Part shown: positions 8,966-17,126 of the stretch, piece by piece | How positions within the stretch are numbered: the stretch's first letter is position 1 | Layout: each line of letters begins with the position of its first letter | Source of the DNA: SHLQ01 sp964451305 | GTDB lineage: Bacteria > Actinomycetota > Acidimicrobiia > Acidimicrobiales > SHLQ01 | DNA length: 64,000 bases | NCBI GenBank assembly: GCA_964451305.1 | Contig: CAYVHV010000011.1 | Coordinates: 24,686 to 88,685, forward strand | Direction of reading: 5' to 3' | Made by a program: the position numbers and the translations under genes | Notes under the pieces: generated by a model | The model's database searches: none | The model's input: only the letters and a program-made list of their open reading frames with translations | Told to the model about the DNA's origin: nothing

Positions 8966-9910
8966 ATGATCGTCACCGTCACGCCTAATCCGAGCTTTGA
9001 TCGGACGCTGCACCTCGATTCGTTTGAGGTTGGCATGGTCCATCGAGCAACCGATGTAACCGTCGAAGCCGGAGGCAAGGGAATCAATGTCTCCCGGGCG
9101 CTGGCGTTAAGCGGATTTGCGAGCACCTCGGTATTTCCGGCGGGGCCCGATGACGCCAATCAGATGCGTTCACTGTTGGGACCTATCGAAGGTTTCACCT
9201 GGCACACCGTCGACACCGGGACTCCGGTACGTACCAACGTCACCGTCATCGACGGCGGCGGCCACACCACGAAACTGAACGAACCAGGCACAACCCTTGG
9301 AGATGCCGAGCTCGAACAGCTGCTGGCGTCGGTCGCCGATGCAACGGCGGGAGCCGAGTGGCTCGCCGGTTGTGGAAGCCTGCCTCCTGGACTCACATCA
9401 GACTTTTATCGCCTGCTCGCCGAACAAGGCCGTAACGCCGGCGTGAAGATGGCGATCGACGCGAGCGGCGCAGCCCTGCGTGCCGCCGTCGAAGGAAATG
9501 CTGCACTGATCAAACCCAACCGGGACGAACTCTCCGACGTTGTCGGTCGTGACCTCGAGACGCTCGGCGATGTCGTCGACGCTGCGATCGAAGTTCGCGA
9601 TGGTGGGGTCGGTGGCGTCGTGGTCAGCCTCGGCTCTTCGGGAGCGGTACTCGTCGATCAATCCGGAGTCGTCCACGGCACAGCCCCCACGAATATCGTC
9701 AAGAACACCGTCGGCGCTGGCGATGCGTTTCTCGCTGGCTTCCTCGCAGGCGGCGGCGCCGGGCCGGATGCGTTGGCGTCGGGTCTGTCCTGGGGGCGGG
9801 CTGCGGTCCAATCCGCATCGACCTCGTTCCCGCCAGCGACAGATGAAGATCGGGCTGCTGTTTCGCTCACCGAAGACATCGACCGTTCGCTCCCGGTAGG
9901 TCACGAATGA
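8966..9910 (+). CDS. 1-phosphofructokinase-like PfkB family kinase
   Basis: 314 residues, normal family length. It begins MIVTVTPNPSFDRT and has GGKGINVSRAL (about 37-47) and the ATP/anion-hole motif NTVGAGDAFLAGFL (near 246-259) with the catalytic Asp. FruK-type enzymes phosphorylate fructose-1-phosphate to fructose-1,6-bisphosphate; LacC-type tagatose-6-phosphate kinases are close relatives and cannot be excluded. It lies in the PTS locus, 128 bp after the dehydrogenase, and overlaps the next gene (ATGA). It probably feeds the product of the dehydrogenase or PTS into glycolysis. Confidence 0.82.
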   Translation: MIVTVTPNPSFDRTLHLDSFEVGMVHRATDVTVEAGGKGINVSRALALSGFASTSVFPAGPDDANQMRSLLGPIEGFTWHTVDTGTPVRTNVTVIDGGGHTTKLNEPGTTLGDAELEQLLASVADATAGAEWLAGCGSLPPGLTSDFYRLLAEQGRNAGVKMAIDASGAALRAAVEGNAALIKPNRDELSDVVGRDLETLGDVVDAAIEVRDGGVGGVVVSLGSSGAVLVDQSGVVHGTAPTNIVKNTVGAGDAFLAGFLAGGGAGPDALASGLSWGRAAVQSASTSFPPATDEDRAAVSLTEDIDRSLPVGHE

Positions 9911-10851
9911 GCAAAAGCGGGGGCAAGCCAAAGAAACCAACATCGAAGAAGGGTTCGTCCTCGTCGAAGAACAGGTCCTCCAAGAACACTGCGTCGAAGA
10001 GTTCTAAAAACACTGCGTCGAAGAAAAAGACCACAAAGAACAAACCGCCGCAGGACAAGGTGCGGGCAACGAACACGAGCCAAGGCGGGTTCGGCATTGG
10101 TCTCGGTGAGATCTTTATGGCCGGAAGCCGCGGCTTTTTCAAGCCCCGAAACGCGCTGATCTTGATCGCTGCGGCGATTCCGGTGTTTGTCGTGTTTTGG
10201 GTGTCGTCGATTCCATGGCAGAACTTCGATGCACGACTTACCGAACAGGTCAACGCACAACGCGCTGAACAGATCGGCAGTTCACTCGAGGCGAGCTTGA
10301 CCGCCTTCGAACAGCTGCGATGGATCGCTCTGGCCTTTGTCGCAACCTTCCCAGCAGGCGTGGTCTCCGCTCCGTGGTTTCGATATGCACTCGATGCTGC
10401 CGATGGTAAAGAAATCAACATCATGGCGCCGCTCATCGACGCGAAGAAGTGGGCCAATCACGCCTTTGCCACGTTCTGGTTTTGGGCGGGAATCACCGTG
10501 GGCATTCGTTACTCGGTGCTGATCCCGGCGCTTCCGTCGATCGTCGTGCTCGTGCTCTATGCGTTCTATGGCTATGTCATTGCCGATGGGCGAGAGATCA
10601 ATGCGCTCAAAGCGCTTGGGATCAGTGTCCGCTTGGGCAAGGGAAAGCGCCTTGGGTTGCTCGCGATTGGGGGTCTGTACTTCGTGTTCAATATCTTTGG
10701 ACTCACCGGCGCTGGAGTGGGACTCGAAGATGGGTCGCCATCGGTGATCGGGATCGTGCTCGGAATCTTAGGAATTTCCGCAACTGCGAGCATTACGCTC
10801 GTCAGCGGCGGTGCGATATATCGAACTTTGGAGGGGAAATTAGATGGATAA
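9907..10851 (+). CDS. Membrane protein with lysine/serine-rich N-terminal tail, unknown function
   Basis: 314 residues. The first 55 are extremely basic and low-complexity (runs of SSKN, TASK and KK). Several hydrophobic segments follow (about 80-97, 138-156, 190-225, 250-275, 285-305). No family is recognised. It is locked into the PTS operon: its ATG overlaps the stop of the 1-phosphofructokinase gene, and its end overlaps the enzyme I start by 8 nt. The tail could bind nucleic acid, phospholipid or an acidic partner such as the poly-Asp linker of the IIA-HPr protein; this is speculation. Confidence 0.7.
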   Translation: MSKSGGKPKKPTSKKGSSSSKNRSSKNTASKSSKNTASKKKTTKNKPPQDKVRATNTSQGGFGIGLGEIFMAGSRGFFKPRNALILIAAAIPVFVVFWVSSIPWQNFDARLTEQVNAQRAEQIGSSLEASLTAFEQLRWIALAFVATFPAGVVSAPWFRYALDAADGKEINIMAPLIDAKKWANHAFATFWFWAGITVGIRYSVLIPALPSIVVLVLYAFYGYVIADGREINALKALGISVRLGKGKRLGLLAIGGLYFVFNIFGLTGAGVGLEDGSPSVIGIVLGILGISATASITLVSGGAIYRTLEGKLDG

Positions 10852-12553
10852 TGCCTACGAGGCAGTGCAAGATCAGCTCATGGGGGGCGTTGGTGCGTCT
10901 CCGGGCGTTGCCATAGGCCCTGTAGTTTCCGTGGTCGTCGAATCGGTTGAACTCACCGATATCGAGAACCCGATCGACGCGATTGGAGCGTCGGCGACGC
11001 GGGTGAGTGCCAAGCTCAAACAACTCTCCGATCAAACCCGTGAAGCTGGCCGAGACGAGGCAGCCGACGTGCTCCAGGCGCAGAGCCTGATGGCCGAGGA
11101 TCCAATGATCCCCGACTCGGTCTCCGAACAGCTCGACGCTGGGCTTGCGCCGGCCGAAGCGTTCGAGACCGCAGCGACCGGACTCGCAGCACTTCTCGCA
11201 TCACTGCCGGACCCATACCTGGCGGCCCGTGCCGCCGACATTGGTGAGGTCATGCAGGCAATTAAGCGCGACCTCGCTGGTGTTGATTCCGAAGGCCTTA
11301 CGATCACCGAGCCGAGCATCCTCATCGCTCATGAACTCACCGCAGCCGAAACCGCCGGGCTCGACGCCGACCTCGTTCTTGGTTTTGCGACCGAAACCGG
11401 CGGTGCCACGAGTCATGTCGCCATCATCGCTCGATCGCTCGGCGTGCCAGCGGTCGTCGGCGTGAAGGACCTGCTCGAAGCTGCACCTACCTTTGCGAGT
11501 CTCGACGGCGGTACTGGCGCATTTGCTGCCGACCCGTCCGATGACGTCAAGGCGGTCTTCGAAGAAGCCGCAGCGGCGCGCGCATCACTTCAACTACGTC
11601 TCGACGAAGTGCGTGGAATCGCCGCAACATTCGGTGACACGGCGATCTCCGTGCCGGCAAATATCGCCGGAGGCGGGGACATTCCAAAAGCGGTCGAAGA
11701 ACAGTCCGATGGTGTTGGGCTCTACCGCACCGAGTTCTTGTTCCTCGACGTTCCGAAGCCTCCAACCGAGGAACAGCAGTTCGAGGAGTACAAGCTCGCG
11801 GCTGAATCGTGGGATCACCCGGTCGTCATCCGCACCTTTGACATCGGTGGTGACAAGCCAGCGGAGTACCTGAACATGGACGAGGAGGAAAACCCATTCC
11901 TCGGAATCCGCGGCGTTCGCATCTACGACATGTTCCCCGAGCTCATCGACGGTCAGATCCGTGCGGCACTTCGAGCATCGGCGTTCGGTGACATCTCGTT
12001 GATGATCCCCATGGTTGCGACCGTCGAGGAATTCCTCAGCGTGAAGCAACGAGTGATCGATCAACGGGCAAAGCTCGACAGTGAGAACATCGAGACCGGC
12101 GATATCAAGCTCGGCGTGATGGTCGAGGTTCCATCGGTAGCGCTCAACGCGCACCGATTCGCCGAGCACGTCGATTTCTTCTCGATCGGCACGAACGATC
12201 TCACGCAATACACGATGGCCGCTGACCGCATGCTCGGTTCACTCGCTGGTCTCCACGACCCGCTTCACCCATCGGTTGTTCGGCTGTGCGAGATGGTCGC
12301 GACAGCAGGCAACGAGAAAGGCATCCAAACCTCGGTCTGCGGTCTTGCCGCCGAAGATCCGTTGGCAGCGATCATTTTTGCCTCGGTCGGCATCACCAAG
12401 TTGTCCGTCTCGGCCAACTCGGTCAACTTAATCAAGGCGACACTCGCAGCTCAGGACCCATCGATTGCAGAGAAGGTTCGCGACGTTATCGACCGTGCTG
12501 AGTCAGCCCAGGAGGTTCGCCAACAACTCGGGCCGCACGTGGTCAATCCGTGA
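10844..12553 (+). CDS. ptsI: PTS enzyme I (phosphoenolpyruvate-protein phosphotransferase)
   Basis: 569 residues, standard length. The phosphorylated histidine is H191 in GGATSHVAIIARSLGVPAVVG. The PEP-binding C-terminal barrel shows GVGLYRTEFLFLD, NPFLGIRGVR and FFSIGTNDLTQYTMA. It transfers phosphate from PEP to HPr, here supplied by the IIA-HPr protein 3.4 kb downstream. The ATG follows a GAGGGG site and overlaps the end of the membrane-protein gene. The stop overlaps the GTG of the regulator (GTGA). No other general PTS gene is in the window. Confidence 0.95.
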   Translation: MDNAYEAVQDQLMGGVGASPGVAIGPVVSVVVESVELTDIENPIDAIGASATRVSAKLKQLSDQTREAGRDEAADVLQAQSLMAEDPMIPDSVSEQLDAGLAPAEAFETAATGLAALLASLPDPYLAARAADIGEVMQAIKRDLAGVDSEGLTITEPSILIAHELTAAETAGLDADLVLGFATETGGATSHVAIIARSLGVPAVVGVKDLLEAAPTFASLDGGTGAFAADPSDDVKAVFEEAAAARASLQLRLDEVRGIAATFGDTAISVPANIAGGGDIPKAVEEQSDGVGLYRTEFLFLDVPKPPTEEQQFEEYKLAAESWDHPVVIRTFDIGGDKPAEYLNMDEEENPFLGIRGVRIYDMFPELIDGQIRAALRASAFGDISLMIPMVATVEEFLSVKQRVIDQRAKLDSENIETGDIKLGVMVEVPSVALNAHRFAEHVDFFSIGTNDLTQYTMAADRMLGSLAGLHDPLHPSVVRLCEMVATAGNEKGIQTSVCGLAAEDPLAAIIFASVGITKLSVSANSVNLIKATLAAQDPSIAEKVRDVIDRAESAQEVRQQLGPHVVNP

Positions 12554-14055
12554 GTGCGCCGCTCGACAGCAGAGTTACTCGAATCGTTCGCTGGCTGATC
12601 AGCCAGAGCGAACCTCGTAGTACGTCGGACCTTGCTGTCGATCTGGTCCTCACCGAGCGGGCGGTCCGGTACCGGTTGTCCGCTGCAGAAAACTACTTGG
12701 AGTCATTCGGTGCTTCGTTGGTTCGCCAGCGAGGCACCGGGTTGTTCGTGGAGGTCTCAGACGAGGAGCGTCAAGCAATTCTTGATGATCTTGGCGAGCG
12801 CTCGACGACGCCGCGTGTCTACGCCCCCGATGAGCGCGAGCATCTGCTGCTCGATTCGCTCCTTTGGAACCATCCAGCGACGACCGCACTCGACCGGTTG
12901 AACGAAGATCTCGAGGTATCGAAAACCTCGGCTCGTCGTGATCTCCGGCGGTGCGAGCCGTGGCTCGAACGCATGGGTCTGCCCCTCGTCCGCAAGTCCG
13001 GCAAGGGCATTGCGCTTATCGGCTCAGAACAGCGTGTGCGTCGAGCACTCGTCCAACTTTTCCTCGAGGCCATACCAGCCGATGTACTCGATGAGCTTCT
13101 CCACACGCCGTTCAAAGAAGCGAGCCTCATCCGGGTTCGAGTCCCGGTCGGGCTTCAAGATCGCTTTGCATCGCTGTCGGTCTACGAGTGTGCTCAAGCG
13201 GTGAGTTCGCGTCCGCTGCGCGAGCAACTTGCGGCTGGTAACAGTGAACTTGTCTACACCTTGTACCTCGCCGTAACCGAGGCGCGAGTCTCTCAAGGTC
13301 ATGCGATCGACCTCGATCCAGGGCAGTACCGCTCGCTCATTGAACATCCTGCATTCCAAGCAGTTCGTAAGCTTGCTGATTCGCTTGCGGACATGGGCCG
13401 GCCAAAGCTCAGCGATGAAGAGGTTGCTGGCCTTACCGAATACCTGCTCGGATTCGATGCGCTCAATCAAGATCCAATGATCAGCAGCAGTGTCGAGACG
13501 CTCGTCGATGAGATCTTGGCAATGGCGACCGACCGGCTACACCAGAGCCTCCTTGGCGACGACTTACTGCGCCGTGGTTTGTCCTCGCACTTCTCACGGC
13601 TACTCGTCCGCTTGAACTACGGACTTCCCGTGCACAACCCACTGGCCGACGAGGTGGCCGTACGGTATCCCGAAGTCCAAGCCGTTGCTGATGAAGTACG
13701 CCCGACGATCGAGGATCAGGTCGGGGCTGCGATTAGCGATGACGAACTTGGATTCGTGACGATGTACTTGTCGGGTGCGATGGAACGAGCCAACTTGCGG
13801 CCCCGTCGACGGGCCATGGTCGTGTGCCCGAGCGGTATGGCGACCGCATGGGTATTGGTGTCACGTTTGCAGGCCGAATTTCCGGAACTTGCACTCGTTC
13901 AAGTGCTCTCCGCGTCCGAATATGAGCAACAAGATACGTCAGATTTCAATATTGTCATATCTACGATTTCGCTCCCTGAAATCGATACTCCGGTCGTCGT
14001 TGTGAGCCCATTGTTGTCCTCTTCGGACGTTCAGGCGCTCGCCGCAGTGCTCTAG
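12550..14055 (+). CDS. MtlR-like transcriptional regulator with PRD domains and a GatB-like IIB domain
   Basis: 501 residues. Two winged-helix segments come first (about 15-75 and 110-170), the first with SDLAVDLVLTERAVRYRL. Two PRD modules follow (about 190-290 and 300-400), with conserved-type histidines such as LSSHFSRLLVRLNYGLPVHN. A IIB-like domain ends the protein, with the phosphorylatable Cys in VVCPSGMATAW (near 420). The usual terminal IIA domain of MtlR is missing. Such proteins activate PTS genes in response to phosphorylation by HPr and IIB. It directly precedes the mannitol-type IIC gene, separated by the phased-box region. GTG start, coupled to ptsI. Confidence 0.85.
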   Translation: MSAPLDSRVTRIVRWLISQSEPRSTSDLAVDLVLTERAVRYRLSAAENYLESFGASLVRQRGTGLFVEVSDEERQAILDDLGERSTTPRVYAPDEREHLLLDSLLWNHPATTALDRLNEDLEVSKTSARRDLRRCEPWLERMGLPLVRKSGKGIALIGSEQRVRRALVQLFLEAIPADVLDELLHTPFKEASLIRVRVPVGLQDRFASLSVYECAQAVSSRPLREQLAAGNSELVYTLYLAVTEARVSQGHAIDLDPGQYRSLIEHPAFQAVRKLADSLADMGRPKLSDEEVAGLTEYLLGFDALNQDPMISSSVETLVDEILAMATDRLHQSLLGDDLLRRGLSSHFSRLLVRLNYGLPVHNPLADEVAVRYPEVQAVADEVRPTIEDQVGAAISDDELGFVTMYLSGAMERANLRPRRRAMVVCPSGMATAWVLVSRLQAEFPELALVQVLSASEYEQQDTSDFNIVISTISLPEIDTPVVVVSPLLSSSDVQALAAVL

Positions 14056-14074
14056 TTTCGTTGATTTTTCAACG

Positions 14075-14112
14075 TATAAAGACCGCATAAAGAGACATAA
14101 AGGCGGCATAAA
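14075..14112 (+). promoter_or_regulatory. Four helically phased ATAAA boxes upstream of the PTS IIC gene
   Basis: TATAAA at 14075 and CATAAA at 14086, 14096 and 14107 are spaced 11, 10 and 11 bp, one helix turn each. They start 20 bp after the regulator stop and end 141 bp before the IIC start. One-face phasing is typical of cooperative activator binding or of bent DNA. The obvious candidate binder is the MtlR-like protein encoded just upstream. Confidence 0.6.
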
Positions 14113-14131
14113 AGTTCCTAGACGGTCAACG

Positions 14132-14148
14132 GGGGTCACGTCAACCCC
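14132..14148 (+). promoter_or_regulatory. GGGGT...ACCCC dyad in the IIC leader
   Basis: GGGGT (14132-14136) and ACCCC (14144-14148) flank a 7-nt spacer. A near-match of the same 17-bp element lies at 15512-15528 before the IIB gene, so it may be a repeated operator or RNA hairpin. Confidence 0.4.
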
Positions 14149-14253
14149 TACGGCGTTGCAACTTGTCGGATAACGATATTGCCCTTATGCGAGTGGCGAC
14201 CGTCACACGAAACGCGTCTACTATGGCCCTCTACTCAAAAGGAGGGACACACT

Positions 14254-15429
14254 ATGCAAGAAAAACTTCAGCGGTTTGGTGGTTACTTAGCCGCAATGGT
14301 GATCCCAAACATCGGGGCATTCATTGCCTGGGGTTTGATCACCGCACTCGTCATCCCAACCGGCTGGCTTGCCCGTCTCGGTTTCGGAGGCGGTACCGAA
14401 GGTGAGATCTGGGGCGAGGTCACCGGCGCCCTAGTCGGCCCAATGATCACGTATCTGCTTCCATTGCTGATCGCCTACACAGGCGGCAAGATGCTCCACG
14501 GTCACCGTGGTGGCGTTATGGGCGCAATTGCGGTCATGGGCGCAATCGGTGCTGAAGGATCGTTCACCGCAGATGATGGCACCGTCCTCACTACGCAGGT
14601 GCCACAGTTCCTCGGCGCAATGATCATCGGTCCACTTTCTGGTTGGACAATGAAGAAGATTGACGAATTCCTCGAGCCACGCACACCAGCTGGGTTCGAG
14701 ATGCTCTTCAATAACTTCTCGCAAGGTATCGGTGGCGTTGGCCTCGTATTCCTGTCCTTCTGGATCATCGGTCCAGTTTCAGCGTTCATCGCACGAATCT
14801 TTGGTGATCTCGTGACGGGTATCTCCGATGCAGGCCTCCTGCCTCTCGCTGACATCCCGATCGAAGTTGCAAAGGTTCTCTTCTTGAACAACGCAATCAA
14901 CCACGGTGTGCTCACGCCGCTCGGTGCAACCGACGTTGCGGAACAAGGTCGCTCGATCTTCTTCCTCCTCGAGACCAACCCTGGACCAGGCCTCGGCCTC
15001 CTCGGTGCGTACTGGTTCGCCGGTACCGGCCTCGCCAAGCTGTCGGCTCCTGGCGCAATGGTGATCCACTTCATTGGTGGCATCCACGAGGTGTACTTCC
15101 CGTACATCCTCATGAACCCAGTCATGATCGGTGCAATGTGGGCAGGCGGCATCAGCGCCGACCTCGTCTTCGTCGCAACCGATGCAGGCCTCGTCTCATC
15201 GCCAAGTCCTGGTTCGATCATTGCGTACCTTGCGCTCCTCCCAGCTGAGGGCGGCGCAGTATTCGGTGTCTTTGCCGGTGTGGCTGTTGGTGCGGTGCTC
15301 TCGTTCGTTGTTGGCTCCGGTCTCCTCAAGCTCTTCCCAGTGAAGGATATGACGGACAACGAAGCCGACCTCGTCGGTGGCGGCGTCAACGATGCAATGC
15401 CAGATATCCCAGGCGTCGCAACCGCCTAA
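14254..15429 (+). CDS. PTS mannitol-type transporter subunit IIC
   Basis: 391 residues, almost entirely hydrophobic, of the mannitol IIC type. The N-terminus QRFGGYLAAMVIPNIGAFIAWG, GGKMLHGHRGGVMGAIA and the downstream GGIHEVYFPY are characteristic; in MtlA the GGIHE glutamate is needed for sugar binding and phosphorylation. Usual MtlA proteins carry IIB (and often IIA) fused behind; here only IIC is present and IIB is a separate gene. The ATG at 14254 follows a strong AAAAGGAGGG site. An earlier in-frame ATG at 14179 lacks one and would place non-membrane residues first. Substrate: mannitol by family, not proven. Confidence 0.9.
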   Translation: MQEKLQRFGGYLAAMVIPNIGAFIAWGLITALVIPTGWLARLGFGGGTEGEIWGEVTGALVGPMITYLLPLLIAYTGGKMLHGHRGGVMGAIAVMGAIGAEGSFTADDGTVLTTQVPQFLGAMIIGPLSGWTMKKIDEFLEPRTPAGFEMLFNNFSQGIGGVGLVFLSFWIIGPVSAFIARIFGDLVTGISDAGLLPLADIPIEVAKVLFLNNAINHGVLTPLGATDVAEQGRSIFFLLETNPGPGLGLLGAYWFAGTGLAKLSAPGAMVIHFIGGIHEVYFPYILMNPVMIGAMWAGGISADLVFVATDAGLVSSPSPGSIIAYLALLPAEGGAVFGVFAGVAVGAVLSFVVGSGLLKLFPVKDMTDNEADLVGGGVNDAMPDIPGVATA

Positions 15430-15456
15430 TTTGTTAGTCAAGCAATAAGCACTTCA

Positions 15457-15502
15457 GATCGGGTCGGTAGCGGGCAGCTCAGCTGCTCGCACCGGCCCGA
15501 TC
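15457..15502 (+). terminator. Long intercistronic hairpin between IIC and IIB
   Basis: The arms 15457-15479 and 15481-15502 (GATCGGGTCGGT...ACCGGCCCGATC) fold into a stem of about 20 bp with a few mismatches, followed by GTTGTTTC. It starts 28 nt after the IIC stop. It could protect the IIC mRNA 3' end or partly terminate transcription. Confidence 0.6.
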
Positions 15503-15511
15503 GTTGTTTCT

Positions 15512-15528
15512 GGGGTCACCGAGACCCC
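15512..15528 (+). promoter_or_regulatory. Second GGGGTC...GACCCC dyad, before IIB
   Basis: GGGGTC (15512-15517) and GACCCC (15523-15528) with a 5-nt spacer. It matches 13 of 17 positions of the element at 14132-14148. A further hairpin (GCCGAG 15576-15581, CTCGGC 15593-15598) lies between it and the IIB start. Confidence 0.4.
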
Positions 15529-15646
15529 GGCGGGAATACGTGAACGAGAAAATCCGTTTGCGGTAACGCTCTTACGCCGAGTCCCTTTTTCCCTCGGCTC
15601 AAATATCGACTAAGCAATTCACAAGACGAACACAGGAGGAATGCAG

Positions 15647-15975
15647 ATGAGCGACATGGTTGTAAAGAAGGCAGACGAGGTGAAGCTCATTGTCTTCGCT
15701 TGTGAAGCAGGCATGGGAAGTAGCCTCATGGGCGCAAACCAGCTGAAGAAGATGGTCAAGAAGGCGAAGCTCGATATCGAGGTCATCCACTCGCCGGTCG
15801 GTCAGGTGCCTGAGCACGCCGACGTCATCGTGACCCACAAGTCACTATCCACCCAGGCCAAGAACAACTTCCCGAACGCGGCGATTATCCCGTTCATGAT
15901 GTTCTTTGGCGATCCAGCAGTGAAGGGTCTCGTCGAGACGCTCAAGGCTGGTAACGACGTAGAGTCGGCGCTGTA

Positions 15976-15976
<1 letters not shown>
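15647..15976 (+). CDS. PTS mannitol-type subunit IIB
   Basis: 109 residues. The phosphorylated cysteine is C19 in FACEAGMGSS, the classic mannitol IIB active-site loop. The rest follows the IIB-Mtl pattern (ADVIVTHKSL, then IIPFMMF). It takes phosphate from IIA and passes it to the sugar bound at IIC. The ATG at 15647 is preferred over the one at 15641, because the AGGAGGA at 15634-15640 gives a 6-nt spacing only to the later codon. Its stop overlaps the next start (TAATG). Stand-alone IIB is unusual for this family. Confidence 0.9.
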
Positions 15977-16724
<748 letters not shown>

Positions 16725-16725
<1 letters not shown>

Positions 16726-17027
16726 TGGCACGAATGAACCGTGAAGAGCTACTGGCTGCTGCGGCGGAAAACATGTCCGCACAACCCGACCCGAGCGGCA
16801 AGGCCGATCTCGTAAGCGAGAAGGGTGCGATCATCGCCGCTGGCGAAGCTGGTGAGATGAAGAACGCCTTCAAGCGGATCAAGAAGGTTGAAGGATACCG
16901 CTGGGTCATCATCAACCGAGAAGATCTCTTCGCAGCGAACAGCCTGTCAATTGGATCCAAGGCCGGAATCATCACCCCAGATGGAACCGTCCTGAAGAAC
17001 GCTGACATCCCCCGCAAGAAGCCGTAA
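16725..17027 (+). CDS. Unrecognised 100-residue protein at the end of the PTS operon
   Basis: 100 residues starting MARMNREELLAAAAENM, with a charged middle (EMKNAFKRIKKVEGYRWVIINREDLF) and a compact beta-like end (SIGSKAGIITPDGTVL), finishing in basic RKKP. No family is recognised, no membrane segment, no Cys. It is translationally coupled to the IIA-HPr gene (TAATG), so equal expression with the phosphorelay is likely. Small basic size suggests a binding partner or regulator; this is inference. Confidence 0.8.
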
Positions 17028-17041
17028 GCGTCTTCAACTCT

Positions 17042-17088
17042 CACACGCTCGCCGTCCACGGCGATGAGCCCATTGTGGGCGTCGTGTG
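17042..17088 (+). other. Three-way-junction RNA-like structure after the PTS operon
   Basis: An outer stem CACACG (17042-17047)/CGTGTG (17083-17088) encloses two perfect 5-bp hairpins: CGCCG/CGGCG (17050-17063) and GCCCA/TGGGC (17068-17080). It starts 15 nt after the last stop of the operon and lies between converging genes. It has no T-tract; it may be a 3'-end stabiliser or a terminator for either side. Confidence 0.5.
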
Positions 17089-17126
17089 GGACCGCAAACC
17101 TGAAGTATCGGATCTCGCCGGTGGTC

